DNA of 64,000 nucleotides from Hippopus hippopus (Eukaryota; Mollusca; Bivalvia; Cardiida; Cardiidae): NCBI GenBank assembly GCA_946811185.2, contig OX328108.1, positions 35,276,493-35,340,492 on the forward strand, given 5' to 3'. Within the stretch, counting starts at the first letter, position 1. Each line of letters starts with the position of its first letter. Below are positions 43,138 through 53,600 of this stretch, in pieces. A program made the translations under genes and the position numbers. The notes beneath the pieces were generated by a model. That model saw only the letters and a list, made by a program, of their open reading frames with translations, made no database searches and had not been told where the DNA came from.

Positions 43138-43275
43138 AGATGACAAATCAAATGTGGCTCAAACTATGGGGTTTGTCTTTGAAAGGGTAGAAAACATTGC
43201 AGGAAAAGGATAAAATGACAGCACTGTTTGGAAAAAGTTTTTTATCGTTTTGTGATAATATGCTTTGAAATTTTG
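43138..43275 (+). mobile_element. Family A fragment
   Basis: GATGACAAATCAAATGTGGC and TTGAAAGGGTAGAAAACATT present; core reduced to GATAAAATGACAGCACTG. Confidence 0.55.
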
Positions 43276-43479
43276 GAGAATACGTGGTACTTTTATTATT
43301 ATCATTATGATTATTATAATTATTATTAAAAGTAGATTTTGAAAGCAAGTCCGATGGGAACAGTGTTATTGTTATTTTCCGTAGTTGAGGAAGAAAGGTC
43401 ACTGCGACTGAGTTTCATTGAACAAATAATATTAGAGTTGCTTCCCTTCTTTCACATTTTTTTGCCCCCTCCCTCTCTT

Positions 43480-43745
43480 ACACATACTCTCTCTCTCTCG
43501 CGCTCGCGCGCACGCGTCTTGTTAGTTCAGTCGTTTGCGTGTCTTGCTTGCAATCCAGAGGTACGAGGTTTGAACACCAGCTCGGCTAAACCCTTTTCAG
43601 CATTGAGGGCAGTCATCCTAGTAAGAGTAATTTCTCTCTCCAACATTGATTCCAATCTTTCTATGTGCAAAAGCGGTCACTATTTTGGAAAGAGGCCTCT
43701 ACGAAGTTCTAGTAAAAGGAGAAAAAGGTACATAAAGATAAATGC
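43480..43745 (+). mobile_element. tRNA-derived SINE after a CT/CG microsatellite
   Basis: After CTCTCTCTCTCGCGCTCGCG, the head reads TTGTTAGTTCAGTCGTTTGC (A-box-like) and GTACGAGGTTTGAACACC (B-box-like), followed by TTGAGGGCAGTCATCCTAGT and ATTTCTCTCTCCAACATTGA, the same body as at 34680-34905. Confidence 0.65.
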
Positions 43746-44159
43746 ATCCGTGCAGCCGTGATTTATAGAGATGAATGGGCTTAAAACGCCAGAGTCTGTC
43801 TATCTTTCACTGTGTCTGTCCGTCCGTCCATCCGCTGCCCGCCCTTCTGTCTGTCTGTCTATCAAACACATGCTTATTAAAAACGACGCATTCGATTACT
43901 CATTGAACCCCAAATTTGGCATTTATTCAATAAATATCACATTTCTCTATAGACTTCAAACTGTCAATATATAAATATATATCTACGAAAATTCTTGCAC
44001 CAATAAGTAATAATACAAGCAAAAATAGTACACTTTTTCACAGAGAGGACAAGAAAAGAGTCTTTTCTTTTAAAGTCTCAGTAGCGTCCAACTGAATAAA
44101 CCACCTGTTTATAAAATAAAAGTAAATTTCATTTTTACCATGCAAAAATATGGCGATTA

Positions 44160-45060
44160 TTATGACTTTCACGATATGTAAAGGTGCAGTTCGCAAAAGT
44201 TCCAGTCAGTGGCAGAAAAAAGAATTTTGAAACTAGAACAGATCCTACCATGCCGCATTCTCTGTTTGTTTACATCGTTGATCGCCGACGATTAGCCGAC
44301 TTTTCGTCGTAAATGTCCGCAGTGACGTGTTAGTGACGTAAACGCCACGTGATCATTCAAAGCGTCGAAACAAACCCTTCATTCACTTGATCGTTTTGTT
44401 CCCATTCTAGGCTTGAAAAACGTACATGTAAGTTATCGACATCGTAAACAGAAACAACGACACAGGCTGATCATCGCTTATTCATTTATAATTAATACAG
44501 GAAGAGTTTACTACATCTAAATAAGAAAACAGGTTCAGAATGAGCAATCTTACTCTCCGATGACATAATGTTGAAATTGTAAACAATAGTCCTGTCTACT
44601 ACGTCATAGCACTAATCACTCTTCACAACTCGGCCGATTCCGTACCTACATCTAACCTCGTTTCCATTTGAACTGCGAATACGTGATCTTATACATGGCG
44701 CGCCACTGTCAGTCGTTTAGCAACGACATAAACAACCTCGATGAAGTTATTCACATCTGTTTATCTGTCGGTGAAAACTTCAATCGGAATTGATAAATAA
44801 TGAATGTACGAACTGTTTGCCAACTTAACTGAAATATATTTAGAAAGATTTCGATAGACAATTGAAACTCAAGTTTTCTTTATTAAGAGGAGCCTTACAG
44901 TTTTCAGAACGGTAAACCGGCGTATTTCCGGGTATGTACCGATCTGGTGCATATCAATCCACCAGATACAGCCGAGGGATTTGATGGCTCCCATCAACCG
45001 AGGTATGCCGAATGAGCACTAATGAGATGCAATGTTATCAAGTGACGTTCTCGAAGTCCT
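44160..45060. other. CpG-containing region, duplicated block copy 1 (44620-45030)
   Basis: 44620-45030 is similar to 49440-49890: shared strings CACAACTCGGCCGATTCCGT, ACATAAACAAC, GAAGTTATTCA, TATTTAGAAAGATTTCGATA, GAGGAGCCTT and GATACAGCCGAGG. A small ATG frame (MARHCQSFSNDINN..., 32 codons from 44696) is not conserved in the second copy, so the block is probably a repeat or duplicated promoter/UTR rather than coding. Confidence 0.55.
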
Positions 45061-45339
45061 AGTTCGAATATACATGAACGATAATGAAGGTTGTCGCGAT
45101 CAATGGCATCTGTGAAATCGACGGGCTTCTCCATGCATTTTCGCTCACGTATATTATGGCAACCAATGCAGTAACTGACACGTTAGAGTTTTTTCCGATC
45201 TTATATATGTGTATTGTGATGGGGTTATCCAATATATACGGTGAAAATTACCTATTTTTGGCTTTACAGGTGCTTTAAGATATGCAAAAAATACATTTGC
45301 AAGCCCGAAATTTGTATTAGATACAACTAGTATGAGAGT

Positions 45340-45605
45340 CATGCTCTGTGAAAAGGGAGCTTATTACATCTGCAAAAAACATCGACCATGTCAGCCTGCG
45401 CAGTCTGCGCTGGTTGAAATTAGTCGATGTTTTTTGTAATTTGTAAATTTCCTGGGTGTCCAAGGACCATTCTAGCTCACAGTTTCCTTGTTTATTAAAC
45501 AAAATGGATTTTATGGATCCATTATTACATTTACATATTGATGACTTGCTTGGTTATAATTCATTGAGGAGATTAAAACTCCACTTTTCCAGTGCTCTAG
45601 CCATT
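45340..45605. mobile_element. Family C MITE
   Basis: ATGCTCTGTGAAAAGGGAGC + TTATTACATCTGC left, GACCATGTCAGCCTGCGCAG / TGCGCTGGTTGAAATTAGTC hairpin, TGATGACTTGCTTGGTTATA, and right end CTCCACTTTTCCAGTGCTC. Confidence 0.72.
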
Positions 45606-45611
45606 TATTTA

Positions 45612-45822
45612 TTAACCCTTATCCTGCTAAATAACTAAAATAAAATTTCCAATTAGATAGTAAGAACCCAAATTTTGCTATTTCAAAGTTATGTTTTGGG
45701 GAATAATACCACCTTATCGGACAGTGTACATCAAGATAAGACTGAACATTCTGTGCAGTCTGATCTTGATCTACACTGTCCGCAAGAGGTCAGTGAGTCG
45801 CGTTTGGCAGCCTAAGGGTTAA
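45612..45822 (+). mobile_element. Family B MITE beside the LC8 3' end
   Basis: TTAACCCTTATCCTGCTAAA to GCAGCCTAAGGGTTAA. Hairpin arms GGACAGTGTACATCAAGATA / GTCTGATCTTGATCTACACT. It ends 33 bases from the LC8 stop codon, so it lies in or next to the 3' UTR. Confidence 0.85.
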
Positions 45823-45854
45823 CACAACACTCTGCAGTCTATTAGCCATCCAAC

Positions 45855-46124
45855 TTAACCCGATTTGAACAGCAGTATGGCTACTTGTCCGAGGTAGAAA
45901 TATACAAAATGTTTAGTTTCGTGGGTCACATAGCTGCCAAAATTACGACCTACAATAACGTGCCATGTCGGGTTGTATTTCTTGTCGAATTCTTTCTTGT
46001 TGTAGGCCGCAATGTCCTTCTCTATGTTAAATTTCTCCATGGCCTGTGTGGCGCAGTCGACGGCATCTTGCTGCATGTCCTCGGCCATGTCTGCATTCTT
46101 GATGACAGCTTTACGTTCAGACAT
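45855..46124 (-). CDS. DYNLL-like: Dynein light chain LC8-type (paralogue 1)
   Basis: The frame encodes 89 residues, exactly the usual LC8 length, starting [20 protein letters not shown] and ending [15 protein letters not shown]. The hallmark block [20 protein letters not shown] is present. LC8 is a small homodimer that binds TQT-type linear motifs and serves as a subunit of dynein and a general dimerisation hub in the cytoplasm and in cilia. The true start is the ATG at 46124, because on the minus strand an acceptor (TTTGATACAG) ends six bases upstream of it, showing that a 5' UTR exon lies farther up. The CDS has no intron. Differences from the second copy include AAYNKKEF (Asn for Ile), HVIVG (Val for Cys) and HFVYF. 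Intact and probably functional; a divergent tandem paralogue. Confidence 0.95.
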   Translation of the reverse strand: MSERKAVIKNADMAEDMQQDAVDCATQAMEKFNIEKDIAAYNKKEFDKKYNPTWHVIVGRNFGSYVTHETKHFVYFYLGQVAILLFKSG

Positions 46125-46146
46125 TGTGCTCTGTATCAAATATAAA

Positions 46147-46210
46147 TGAGCAATGCTATGTGAAAGGGGGGTTTAATGCATCTGCAAAAAGTATCGGCCG
46201 ATGTCAGCCT
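46147..46210. mobile_element. Family C fragment in the LC8 5' intron
   Basis: GAGCAATGCTATGTGAAAGG + GGGGTTTAATGCATCTGC, then GGCCGATGTCAGCCT, broken at the hairpin. Confidence 0.65.
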
Positions 46211-46489
46211 TTCATCTATGTTCGCATCCAACTTAAGTTTAAATGTCTGTGAACAAAAGTATGGATAGAAAGTACGTGTATAAAACAAGAGAAATGTCCA
46301 GTCTGAAAATACTATTTCTATAGCTAAACGGTCATAGTACACGGAATTTTTCTTTTCTGACAATGTTTCAAAACCAATACAAGGTAAAACAAGAGTTTTC
46401 ACAATATACGCCGCCACATGGCTGCTATTTCAAGCAGCTAGCTATAGAGACTAACGTGTTGCAATTTCTAGCACCTGCCTGGGTAGCTC

Positions 46490-47110
46490 AATGGATATAT
46501 TGTGTTACTTGTGATCAAAAAGGTTTACGCACGGACTGATGGATGGACAGACGGACGCACGACGGACTCATTGGTCATTGGCTTTGATTAACCAATAAAA
46601 ATATGAAGTTTCATGAAATTATGTCCAAATCCGTTCAGACATGTCCAGTAATTAAAGAGATATTGGTGAAAAATGAAATATAACATGAAGACTCCTTTTT
46701 TCCATGACGCAGTTACAAATCGCAAAACCTTGCGATATGCGATAGGTCACATGATGAGAAACATTCTGTGAAAATTTTATCCAAATCCATCAAGAAATGT
46801 GGGAGGATTTGCGTTCACAAGAAATGGAATGAAATATAACATGAAGCCCCCTTTTTCCATGACGCAGTTCTACAAATCGCAAAACCTTGACAATATGCGA
46901 TAGGTCACATGATGAGAAACATTCTGTGAAAATTTTATCCAAATCCGTCGAGAAATATGGGAAGAGTTGCGTTCACAAGAAATGGACGTACGTACGGACG
47001 GATGTAGGGACGGATGGACGGACGTACGGATGTATAGACGTACGTACGGAAGGACGGACAGACGGAGAAGATGACACCAATATACGACGCCTCCGGCGGC
47101 GTATAAAAAG
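46490..47110. repeat. Degenerate retroelement-like end with GGAC microsatellite and internal duplication
   Basis: CATGACGCAGTT..ACAAATCGCAAAACC and GATAGGTCACATGATGAGAA followed by TTTTATCCAAATCCRTC occur twice (46700-46830 and 46855-46990). Both halves lead toward GGACGGACGTACGG-type repeats. The same kind of ATGAAGTTTCATG...CCAAATCCG text precedes GGAC repeats at 2690-2840. Confidence 0.7.
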
Positions 47111-47164
47111 GGGGAAAAACCGAGTCCAATTTCATTTATTGTTTCCGAGGACAATCAAGTTGTA

Positions 47165-47352
47165 TTTGTGAAGGCTTTGGAAAACATTGTGGGAATAGGA
47201 GAAAATGCTGGTGACCAGCATTTTCTCCTTTTTCCAACTGTTTTCTATCCTATTAAAGACAAATTTTATCTTTTGGTCCACATTTATTTCGTCGTCCGCA
47301 AATGATTTCAATTTTAAAAAGTCTGAAGTTCTGTCGTATGGTAAAGAGTCAA
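47165..47352 (-). mobile_element. Family A MITE
   Basis: Core GGAGAAAATGCTGGTGACCA + GCATTTTCTCC has GGTGACC at the centre; right end GTCGTATGGTAAAGAGTC; left end missing. Confidence 0.75.
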
Positions 47353-47531
47353 TTTTTGGGAAAAAATCATGGATGTTTCGATTTTAAAGACCTTACATCG
47401 GAAAAATGTCAAAGTAAACCGGTCGGCATTAGATTAAAGATCAGTGCAGTCTGATTTTTATCTACACTGTCCGCACGAATAGACTGAGTCGCCCCTAGCC
47501 GCGATCTAATGCATGACATATATTTGTGTCC

Positions 47532-47746
47532 CTAACCCTTAACCTACTGAATAAGTGAAATGAAACTTCTAGGCTGATAGTAAAAGCCCAAATTTTGCTT
47601 TTTCAAAGGTATTTTTTGGGACGAAAAATATCTCATTATCGGACAGTGTAGATCCAAGATCAGACTGCACGTTCTGTGCAGTCTGATCTTGATCTACACT
47701 GTCCGCAAAAGGTCTTTGGGTCGCGCTTGGACAAGCATGTGTTAAA
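47532..47746 (+). mobile_element. Family B MITE
   Basis: CTAACCCTTAACCTACTGAA left; hairpin GGACAGTGTAGATCCAAGAT / GCAGTCTGATCTTGATCTAC complete; right end altered (TTGGACAAGCATGTGTTAA). A B core fragment (47430-47510) lies just before it. Confidence 0.78.
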
Positions 47747-47767
47747 CTGTGTTGTCTGGTAAAGGAT

Positions 47768-47972
47768 TTACTCTTTACCGAAGACAACTTTTTGGCTGGC
47801 CCAGTTTAAAAGCATTGGCAGACGACAGATTAAATGTGGCTCAAATGATGGCGAATATTGTGTCCGAAAGAGTAGAAAACATTGTGGGAAAGGGAGAAAG
47901 TGCTGGTTACCTGCATTTTCTCCTATTCCAATAACGTGTTCAAAAACTCGGGATCGTGTAGTAAAGGGTTAA
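47768..47972 (+). mobile_element. Family A MITE
   Basis: TTTACTCTTTACCGAAGACA to TCGTGTAGTAAAGGGTTAA; core GGAGAAAGTGCTGGTTACCT + GCATTTTCTCC. Confidence 0.8.
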
Positions 47973-48543
47973 CACGCTCACAGATGCAAATTACAAAAAA
48001 AAAACATAACTTGAAAAGCTTACCTTGTAATATTGTAAAACTTTAGAACGTCTAGTATGTGTTTAATTAACACGTTTGCCGATATATATTTGTGTTTTTT
48101 AGGTTGCTATCAGTTTGCTCTTTATATGATATTCTACTGGCATAAAAATGAGTGAAACAGAAAAAAACAACGTCATTTGGGAACGTGATCTAAGATTCCT
48201 ATTGGTCGGTTTTAAACCACACGATTAGTTTCGTCTATCAAATTCAATGAGGGTACAATATTCTTGTATATGATTTATTTTTAATGAAATATTTTATATC
48301 TCAATAAAATTAGCTGAGTATGTTTAATTCTAAAAATTTAAAAGTATAGTCCCTTTTGTTTTTCGATAAAACTTTAATGACATAAAAGAACGCAACGTGT
48401 ACAATTGAAATAGAAAACTGTGATGAAAAGAAAAAAGAAAAATTGGCTCGTATCACTATGTTTACGAAGAAGTTTGTTGTACATGGACGGGATTTCATAG
48501 CTAAGAGGGAAAAGATCCTGTCAAAAGAACTGATTGATGATTT

Positions 48544-48742
48544 TAGCCTTATCTTCCTAAATAAGTGAAATGAAGCTTGCAAACTGACAGCAAAAACCCA
48601 AATTTTGTTCTTTCAAAAGTTATTTAGGGGGAAAGACACCTCCTTAGCGGACAGTATAGATCCAAGATCAGACTGCACGTTCTGTGCAGTCTGATCTTGA
48701 TCTGCACTGTCCGCAAAAGCTCCTGTAGTCGCGCTAAGCATG
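48544..48742 (+). mobile_element. Family B MITE, right end lost
   Basis: AGCCTTATCTTCCTAAATAA left; hairpin GGACAGTATAGATCCAAGAT / GCAGTCTGATCTTGATCTGC; CGCAAAAGCTCC...GTAGTCGCGCTAAGCATGG right. Confidence 0.75.
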
Positions 48743-49439
48743 GAAACTCTTTTCACAACAAATTGTATAAGTGTATTGATTTATTGATTATAGGTTCGTT
48801 TTATCTTTTGAAATTAAATATATACACTAGAATATATTGCCGTGATATGCATTAAAAATTGGAAAAGTAGTGAAGTTGGAATAAATTAACGTTGCTTTTA
48901 GAAAAACGTGTTAATTCACTCTTGATCTTTTTTTTTCTATGAAGGAGAATAAACGCATGTTTTTCGGAAACATACGTCCATACCGCTAGTGGGTGCACAA
49001 TGCGTTATTTCTTGGTATGCTGCGACCAGTTGCCTCATGTTTGCATAAAGCAACAATCCTGAAGGGAAACACAAGTAACGATTAAACATAAGCCATGCCC
49101 TGTGAAAAGGAGGTTCAAAGCATCTGTCATAAAAAAACATCCATCCAACAGGTTGTCTCGATCCAAAAAATACGGAAAATTATGTTGTAGTTACTTTCCT
49201 GGTGCTTGTATTTGATTCAAGCAGCGTGTGAGAATTTAATATCGGGCGAGACCGAAGGTCCTTTTATCATATACCTACAATTTTCAACTACAAAATATTG
49301 CAGTCATGGACATTTTATTCGAAAACAGAATAAGAAAAAAAAATGAATAAAAAACAAATCGTAGTCTAGTGAGTAAAAACTACGTTTTTATGAATGGTGG
49401 ATGAATATGATGGCGTAACATTTTGCCCGATTAAATCGC
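48743..49439. other. Non-coding stretch
   Basis: Only a weak family C trace (GCCATGCCCTGTGAAAAGGA at 49091-49112). No gene seen. Confidence 0.5.
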
Positions 49440-49890
49440 AGTCACTCGTCACAACTCGGCCGATTCCGTAACTACATCTAACTTCGTCCACATCAAGGAG
49501 GCTTCCATTTTTAACTGCCATTCAAAAATTTTCTTTAAAGATGGCGGCGCCTAGGTTAATTGATTAGCAACGCCATAAACAACCATGGTGAAGTTATTCA
49601 AATCTATCAATCTGCCGTCGACAACTTCCAATAGCATTGATAAACCACGTTAAAAATTAAATAAACAAACTGTTTGTCAATTGAAATGTATTTAGAAAGA
49701 TTTCGATAGAAAATTGTAAGTTATGTTTTCTTTTTTGAGAGGAGCCTTTCATTGATTTACGAACGATAAAACGGCGTATATCCGGCGAAAAGTGTACCGT
49801 GTATTTCAAGCTACTGTACGTGATACAGCCGAGGGGCTAGATCCAAGGATCACCCGAAGTTTGCTGAATGATAGCAAAGTTCTATGTACG
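49440..49890. repeat. Duplicated block copy 2 (pairs with 44620-45030)
   Basis: See 44160-45060. It lies 150 bases upstream of a start-like ATG at 50038 and 225 bases upstream of the exon at 50115-50258, so it could act as a promoter or UTR region. Confidence 0.6.
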
Positions 49891-50114
49891 TATTCCGCGC
49901 GCGATATACTTCATCATACCATATTTGGAATCGTATATGACAATGTTTAGATACGGATTTTTTTCAGCCGTGTGTAGCCTGGGTTCCAGTCCGTTCATAT
50001 TTTCCTTTTCTATCATTCAGATGTAACTTTGTCAAAAATGACGGCCGGTATTTATAACGAAAGTATCTCTTCACTTCCGGGATCTACCATAAATTTATCT
50101 CCTTTTCATCACAG

Positions 50115-50258
50115 AATGTGGAGAGACACACGAAGCAATTACGGAGGATTAAGTCAGCTTTTTTAAGTCCGAGCGAATTGAAAATTTCAGCAATCGATCA
50201 GAGAACGATATCTGACTATGCATACGCCACAATAAAGAACAGATCGCATTCAGCGCAG
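50115..50258 (+). CDS. Candidate coding exon, 48 codons
   Basis: CTTTTCATCACAG precedes a phase-0 frame starting NVERHTKQLRRIKSAFLSPS and ending KNRSHSAQ before the donor GTAAAC. The peptide has a basic amphipathic start (HTKQLRRIKS) and a Ser/Ala/Ile middle (SELKISAIDQRTISDYAYA). An overlapping frame from an ATG at 50038 (MTAGIYNESISSLPG..., 42 codons to TAA) has a good Kozak context and is an alternative reading. I cannot attach either to a neighbour by phase: the next plus-strand exon (51766) begins one base before an ATG. The family is not recognised. Confidence 0.45.
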
Positions 50259-50504
50259 GTAAACAGGTTGATGGTTGAACCTACATTCGGTTTCGTATTC
50301 AATAGAATAACGTTTTTTTTGACGGACTTAAACTAAAATAGGTGAATCACGTTTCTTTTACAAAACTACAGTTGTGTGAAGGCATAAGTACTATGCAAGA
50401 CGTTTGAAAGCAGATATTTAAACTTGTAATCCTCAATTTGCCGAGGGCGATCGCACAGATAGATCTACGTTTCCGCTGTTAAATTCAGAGACAACCGAAT
50501 AGCT

Positions 50505-50615
50505 GGAGTCGTTTGTTAGACAAAACTGGTTTTTGGATCCATGATTATGTGATGACTTGCTTGGTACATTGCATCACAGAAATGCATTGAGCCCCCTTTT
50601 GCCAGAGCATGGCTC
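50505..50615. mobile_element. Family C right-half fragment
   Basis: GTTAGACAAAACTGGTTTTT, ATGATTATGTGATGACTTGC and GCATTGAGCCCCCTTTTGCC + AGAGCATGGCTC. Confidence 0.7.
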
Positions 50616-50894
50616 TAATATCTTCAACACAGATGGAAATTTCAGAAAGTATGACAGTGATTTAAAGCCAAATCCAATGAGTCACTCTAAAAGAAGGGAA
50701 ACTTATGTATGCTGACACAGGTCAGGTTACTTGATACACTAAAACATGATGTTTCAACAAACCTTCTGGTGCCCCTGGTGAGGCAGCGCAGAGCACAAGC
50801 CTAGCACTGGTGAACCCGTTCAATCTGTAGACAGTTACATAAATGGAAATTTCCAGTCATTGATGCCACTCCAGTATTTTGTTTTCAAAGATCA

Positions 50895-50975
50895 AACCAT
50901 ATAAGACAGTTCAGATTCAAGATCAGACTGCATGTTCAGTGCAGTCTGATCTTCACCAACACTTTCCTGAAAAGC
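50895..50975. mobile_element. Family B core fragment
   Basis: AGACAGTTCAGATTCAAGAT and CAGACTGCATGTTCAGTGCA + GTCTGATCTTCACCAACACT. Confidence 0.6.
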
Positions 50976-50984
50976 ATATTTATC

Positions 50985-51205
50985 TTTCTACTACACGACA
51001 GAATCTATGACTGGTCTAAATTGAAAGGAATTGCAGATGACAGTTAATACAGTATATGGCTCAAATGATGGAAATTTCTTTGATAGGGTAGAAAACATTG
51101 TTGAAAAAGGAGAAAGTGCTGGTTACCAGCATTTTCTCCTTTTCCTACAATGTTTTCAAAAGGCTTCTTCCTCTGGGTCTTTAGAGTGCGCGGTAAAGGA
51201 CTAAT
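50985..51205 (+). mobile_element. Family A MITE
   Basis: TACTACACGACAGAATCTAT start; core GGAGAAAGTGCTGGTTACCA + GCATTTTCTCC; GTGCGCGGTAAAGGACTAA end. Confidence 0.78.
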
Positions 51206-51344
51206 AGTGCTTCGCAGGATAAGGGTCATTTAAGAAAAATGCAATATGCTTGTTCCACTGTGCACAGTGAATATTAGTGTTGTGCATGGTACTTTGGAAA
51301 GGTACCCATGACCAGGTGCACTGACTGGCATATGAATGAAATGT

Positions 51345-51556
51345 TTAACCCTTTAACTTTTTAACTCTAAAGAAAACGGTTTATGAAAACATTGTGGAAA
51401 TACGAGAAAATGCTGGTAACCAGCATTTTTTTTCATTTTCCCAGGATATTTTCTACCATTCCATAAATGAATTTCAATTGTTTAGCCACTCTTATTTTTT
51501 CGTCTACGAGTGCTTTCAATTTATACAAGTCATTAACCCTGTTGTTTGGTAACAGC
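51345..51556 (-). mobile_element. Family A MITE
   Basis: TTTAACCCTTTAACTTTTTA start; core GAGAAAATGCTGGTAACCAG + CATTTTTTTTCATTTTCC; TTGTTTGGTAACAGCTTA end. Confidence 0.75.
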
Positions 51557-51765
51557 TTACCCAGTTCTTTGATATAAGCGATACACGTTCAAATCTAACA
51601 TGCAATTTGCATAAAAAAATGTCTCAGTGCAGAGGCTTACTGGTGCGTTACACATACAGACCAACAGAAACAATATGGAAAGGCTTATGTCAGTATATGT
51701 ATAGGGTTATAATAATGGCCTTCTTGTCATTTATTAAAGGTAAAGAAATTTTTTGAGTAACCCAG

Positions 51766-51894
51766 GATGGGTTTGTGGGAGAGAACCCTGGTATCAGAGA
51801 AGTACACCAGTAAATCTTCATCGGAAAGATATTATGCCCTGTGTAATCCACCAAAGGATATGACATCTATTGAGACAATACAAAGACTTTCAAG
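51766..51894 (+). CDS. Candidate coding exon (MGLWERTLVSEKY...)
   Basis: AG at 51764-51765 precedes G|ATG. The frame runs MGLWERTLVSEKYTSK, SSSERYYALCNPPKDM, TSIETIQRLS and stops at CAAG|GTATTC in phase 2. The composition (Trp, Tyr, Cys, Pro-Pro-Lys-Asp) is very protein-like and there is no low complexity, so this is one of the more convincing exons here. ATG at 51767 may be the start, giving an 85-residue protein with the next exon; otherwise it joins the 23178-23211 exon, whose last two bases AG plus G make Arg. Function unknown. Confidence 0.62.
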
Positions 51895-51979
51895 GTATTC
51901 TGTAAATATCTAATTAAAAGTTATTTTATACATGTACAAGCATAATTTGTAACATTTAATTCTTGTTATGTGACCAATT

Positions 51980-52230
51980 CTAAACCTTTACTTCACAGAG
52001 AATTTCAAGCATTACCTCCTTTTCAAAGGGGAAAAAATTACCCATTAGGATAGACTTACTCAAATTACTAATGAAATTCACATTGTTGTCACTGTATAAT
52101 ATTATAATGAAATTTTTGTTATCATAATATTGTCTCAGTACAGAGAGATAAACAAAAATCCAACTGTCAGACCATTTAAAGTGGCTTTTGTGGAGTATAA
52201 CAACAAATTTGTAAGAGTATTTTGGTATTA
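51980..52230. other. Intron sequence, no feature seen
   Basis: AT-rich, no stop-free splice-bounded frame. Confidence 0.4.
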
Positions 52231-52244
52231 TCATTGCAGCCACT

Positions 52245-52465
52245 TCACTTACTGTATAAGTGGAAATTTTTGCGAAGTGGAAATTTTTGCGATTTCGCGA
52301 ATTTGAAAAATTCGCAAACTTTTCTGTTCGCGTATTTTACTACAGATATACCAACAAATAACGAGTGTCTTGAATTCGCAAACATTTCAATACGCAAAAT
52401 GTCTGTAATTGGTATTTCGCAAATTTTTCGACACGCGTATATATCCACGTATACAGTATCCCTGT
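52245..52465. mobile_element. Palindromic MITE with TTCGCRAA motifs
   Basis: Ends TTACTGTATAAGTGGAAATT and CCACGTATACAGTATC are inverted. Inside are at least seven TTTGCGAA/TTCGCAAA-type motifs in both orientations (GGAAATTTTTGCGA twice in direct order), giving strong self-complementarity. About 220 bp, inside the intron of the candidate gene. Confidence 0.6.
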
Positions 52466-52557
52466 GTTTCTGAACATCTCACACCAGTAATACACTTGTC
52501 CACACAATATTTTTGAGCTGTAATCCATCCATTTGATGAAGATCAATGCAATTTTAG

Positions 52558-52687
52558 TCAGTTTGGTACAGAAATCTGTTGGCTGAAAAGCAGTCAGTTG
52601 CCGAGGAAGAATCCTGTGAGGGATTCTTACAATGGAGAGTTAAGAAACTCCTGGGAAGGTGAACTTACAGGTGTGATTAATTTTTGA
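52558..52687 (+). CDS. Candidate last coding exon (QFGTEICWLKSSQ... stop)
   Basis: Acceptor CAATTTTAG at 52549-52557. In the phase set by the previous exon the junction codon is AGT (Ser) and the frame reads QFGTEICWLKSSQLPRKNP, VRDSYNGELRNSWEG, ELTGVINF and ends TGA at 52685-52687, 42 residues after the junction. A second frame is also open (SVWYRNLLAEKQSVAEEESC, then EGFLQWRVKKLLGR) up to a donor AAG|GTGAAC at 52658; it would need a different upstream phase. Two open frames over one exon are unusual, and I prefer the phase-consistent one. Family not recognised. Confidence 0.5.
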
Positions 52688-52865
52688 TTGAATCAAGTTT
52701 TTGACTGCTTTCAGCATTAAATTTTGGCAGCTGTGATTTGACAGAAATACTGTTGAAAGTAGCTTCAAACTCAATTCAAGATGGTTCCAAAGAAACTGTC
52801 AACAATAGACAAATACAAATTCACAAAACAGATAGATGATAATGAATGGGACAAAAAGGCTTTCT

Positions 52866-53092
52866 TTAACCCTATACCACAGTTTTACGAGTTTTATGAC
52901 CCTGAGGAAGAAGCCTATTGAAAACATTGTGGGAAAAGGAGAAAATGCTAGTAACCAGCATTTTCTCCTTTTCCCAAACTGTTTCCTACTCATTCAAAGA
53001 CAAATTCCATCCTTCGAGCCATATTTAAATTGCTGTTTCCGAATGTTCTCAATTGGACAAGTCTAGGGTTTTGTCCTGTGGTAAAGACTTAA
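52866..53092 (-). mobile_element. Family A MITE, TTAA at both ends
   Basis: TTTAACCCTATACCACAGTT to GTCCTGTGGTAAAGACTTAA; core GGAGAAAATGCTAGTAACCA + GCATTTTCTCC nearly perfect. Confidence 0.83.
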
Positions 53093-53424
53093 GCACTTTT
53101 TGCTCTGGTGAGCTAAAAACTTGTATTTCTTGAGACACTATATTTACAAACATCTCTTACTAATATACTATCAGAGCTTTCTCCTGTTAGAAGAACGACA
53201 CTAAAAAGAACTATGACTGCACGACAACTACACCTCACAGGGACCACATGTTATAATTTGTGCAATGGTGGACTCATTTATCATTGGACATGCTGTGATT
53301 AAAAAGAACATTTAGCTAAAGATAGATAGTGCTATGGTATTACCATCTTTGGACTTATAAGAAACACATGCTAATATTTACCGGTACTTTTCAAATTCAG
53401 TAACAGTTAAAAGAGTATTTAAAT

Positions 53425-53600
53425 TCTAACCACAAAATGCCACTAAATTAAAATAGCATTGCAGCAGACTGCTTTTGAAAACATTGTGACCAAATATGAT
53501 ACTGCTAATAGTAAGGAATATCTATTTGCCACAATGTTTTCATCTCAATCTTTCAATTATTTTTCTCCATTTGCCTCAGATTTTATCTAGTGAAAAAAGT
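53425..53600 (-). mobile_element. Family A fragment
   Basis: GACTGCTTTTGAAAACATTG and TTTGCCACAATGTTTTCATC flank a degraded core. Confidence 0.5.

Noticed and set aside
46125..46139. Longer N-terminus MIQST for LC8 paralogue 1
   Set aside because: It would use TTG as start and read across the splice acceptor TTTGATACAG; known LC8 proteins begin at the MSERK/MCDRK position.
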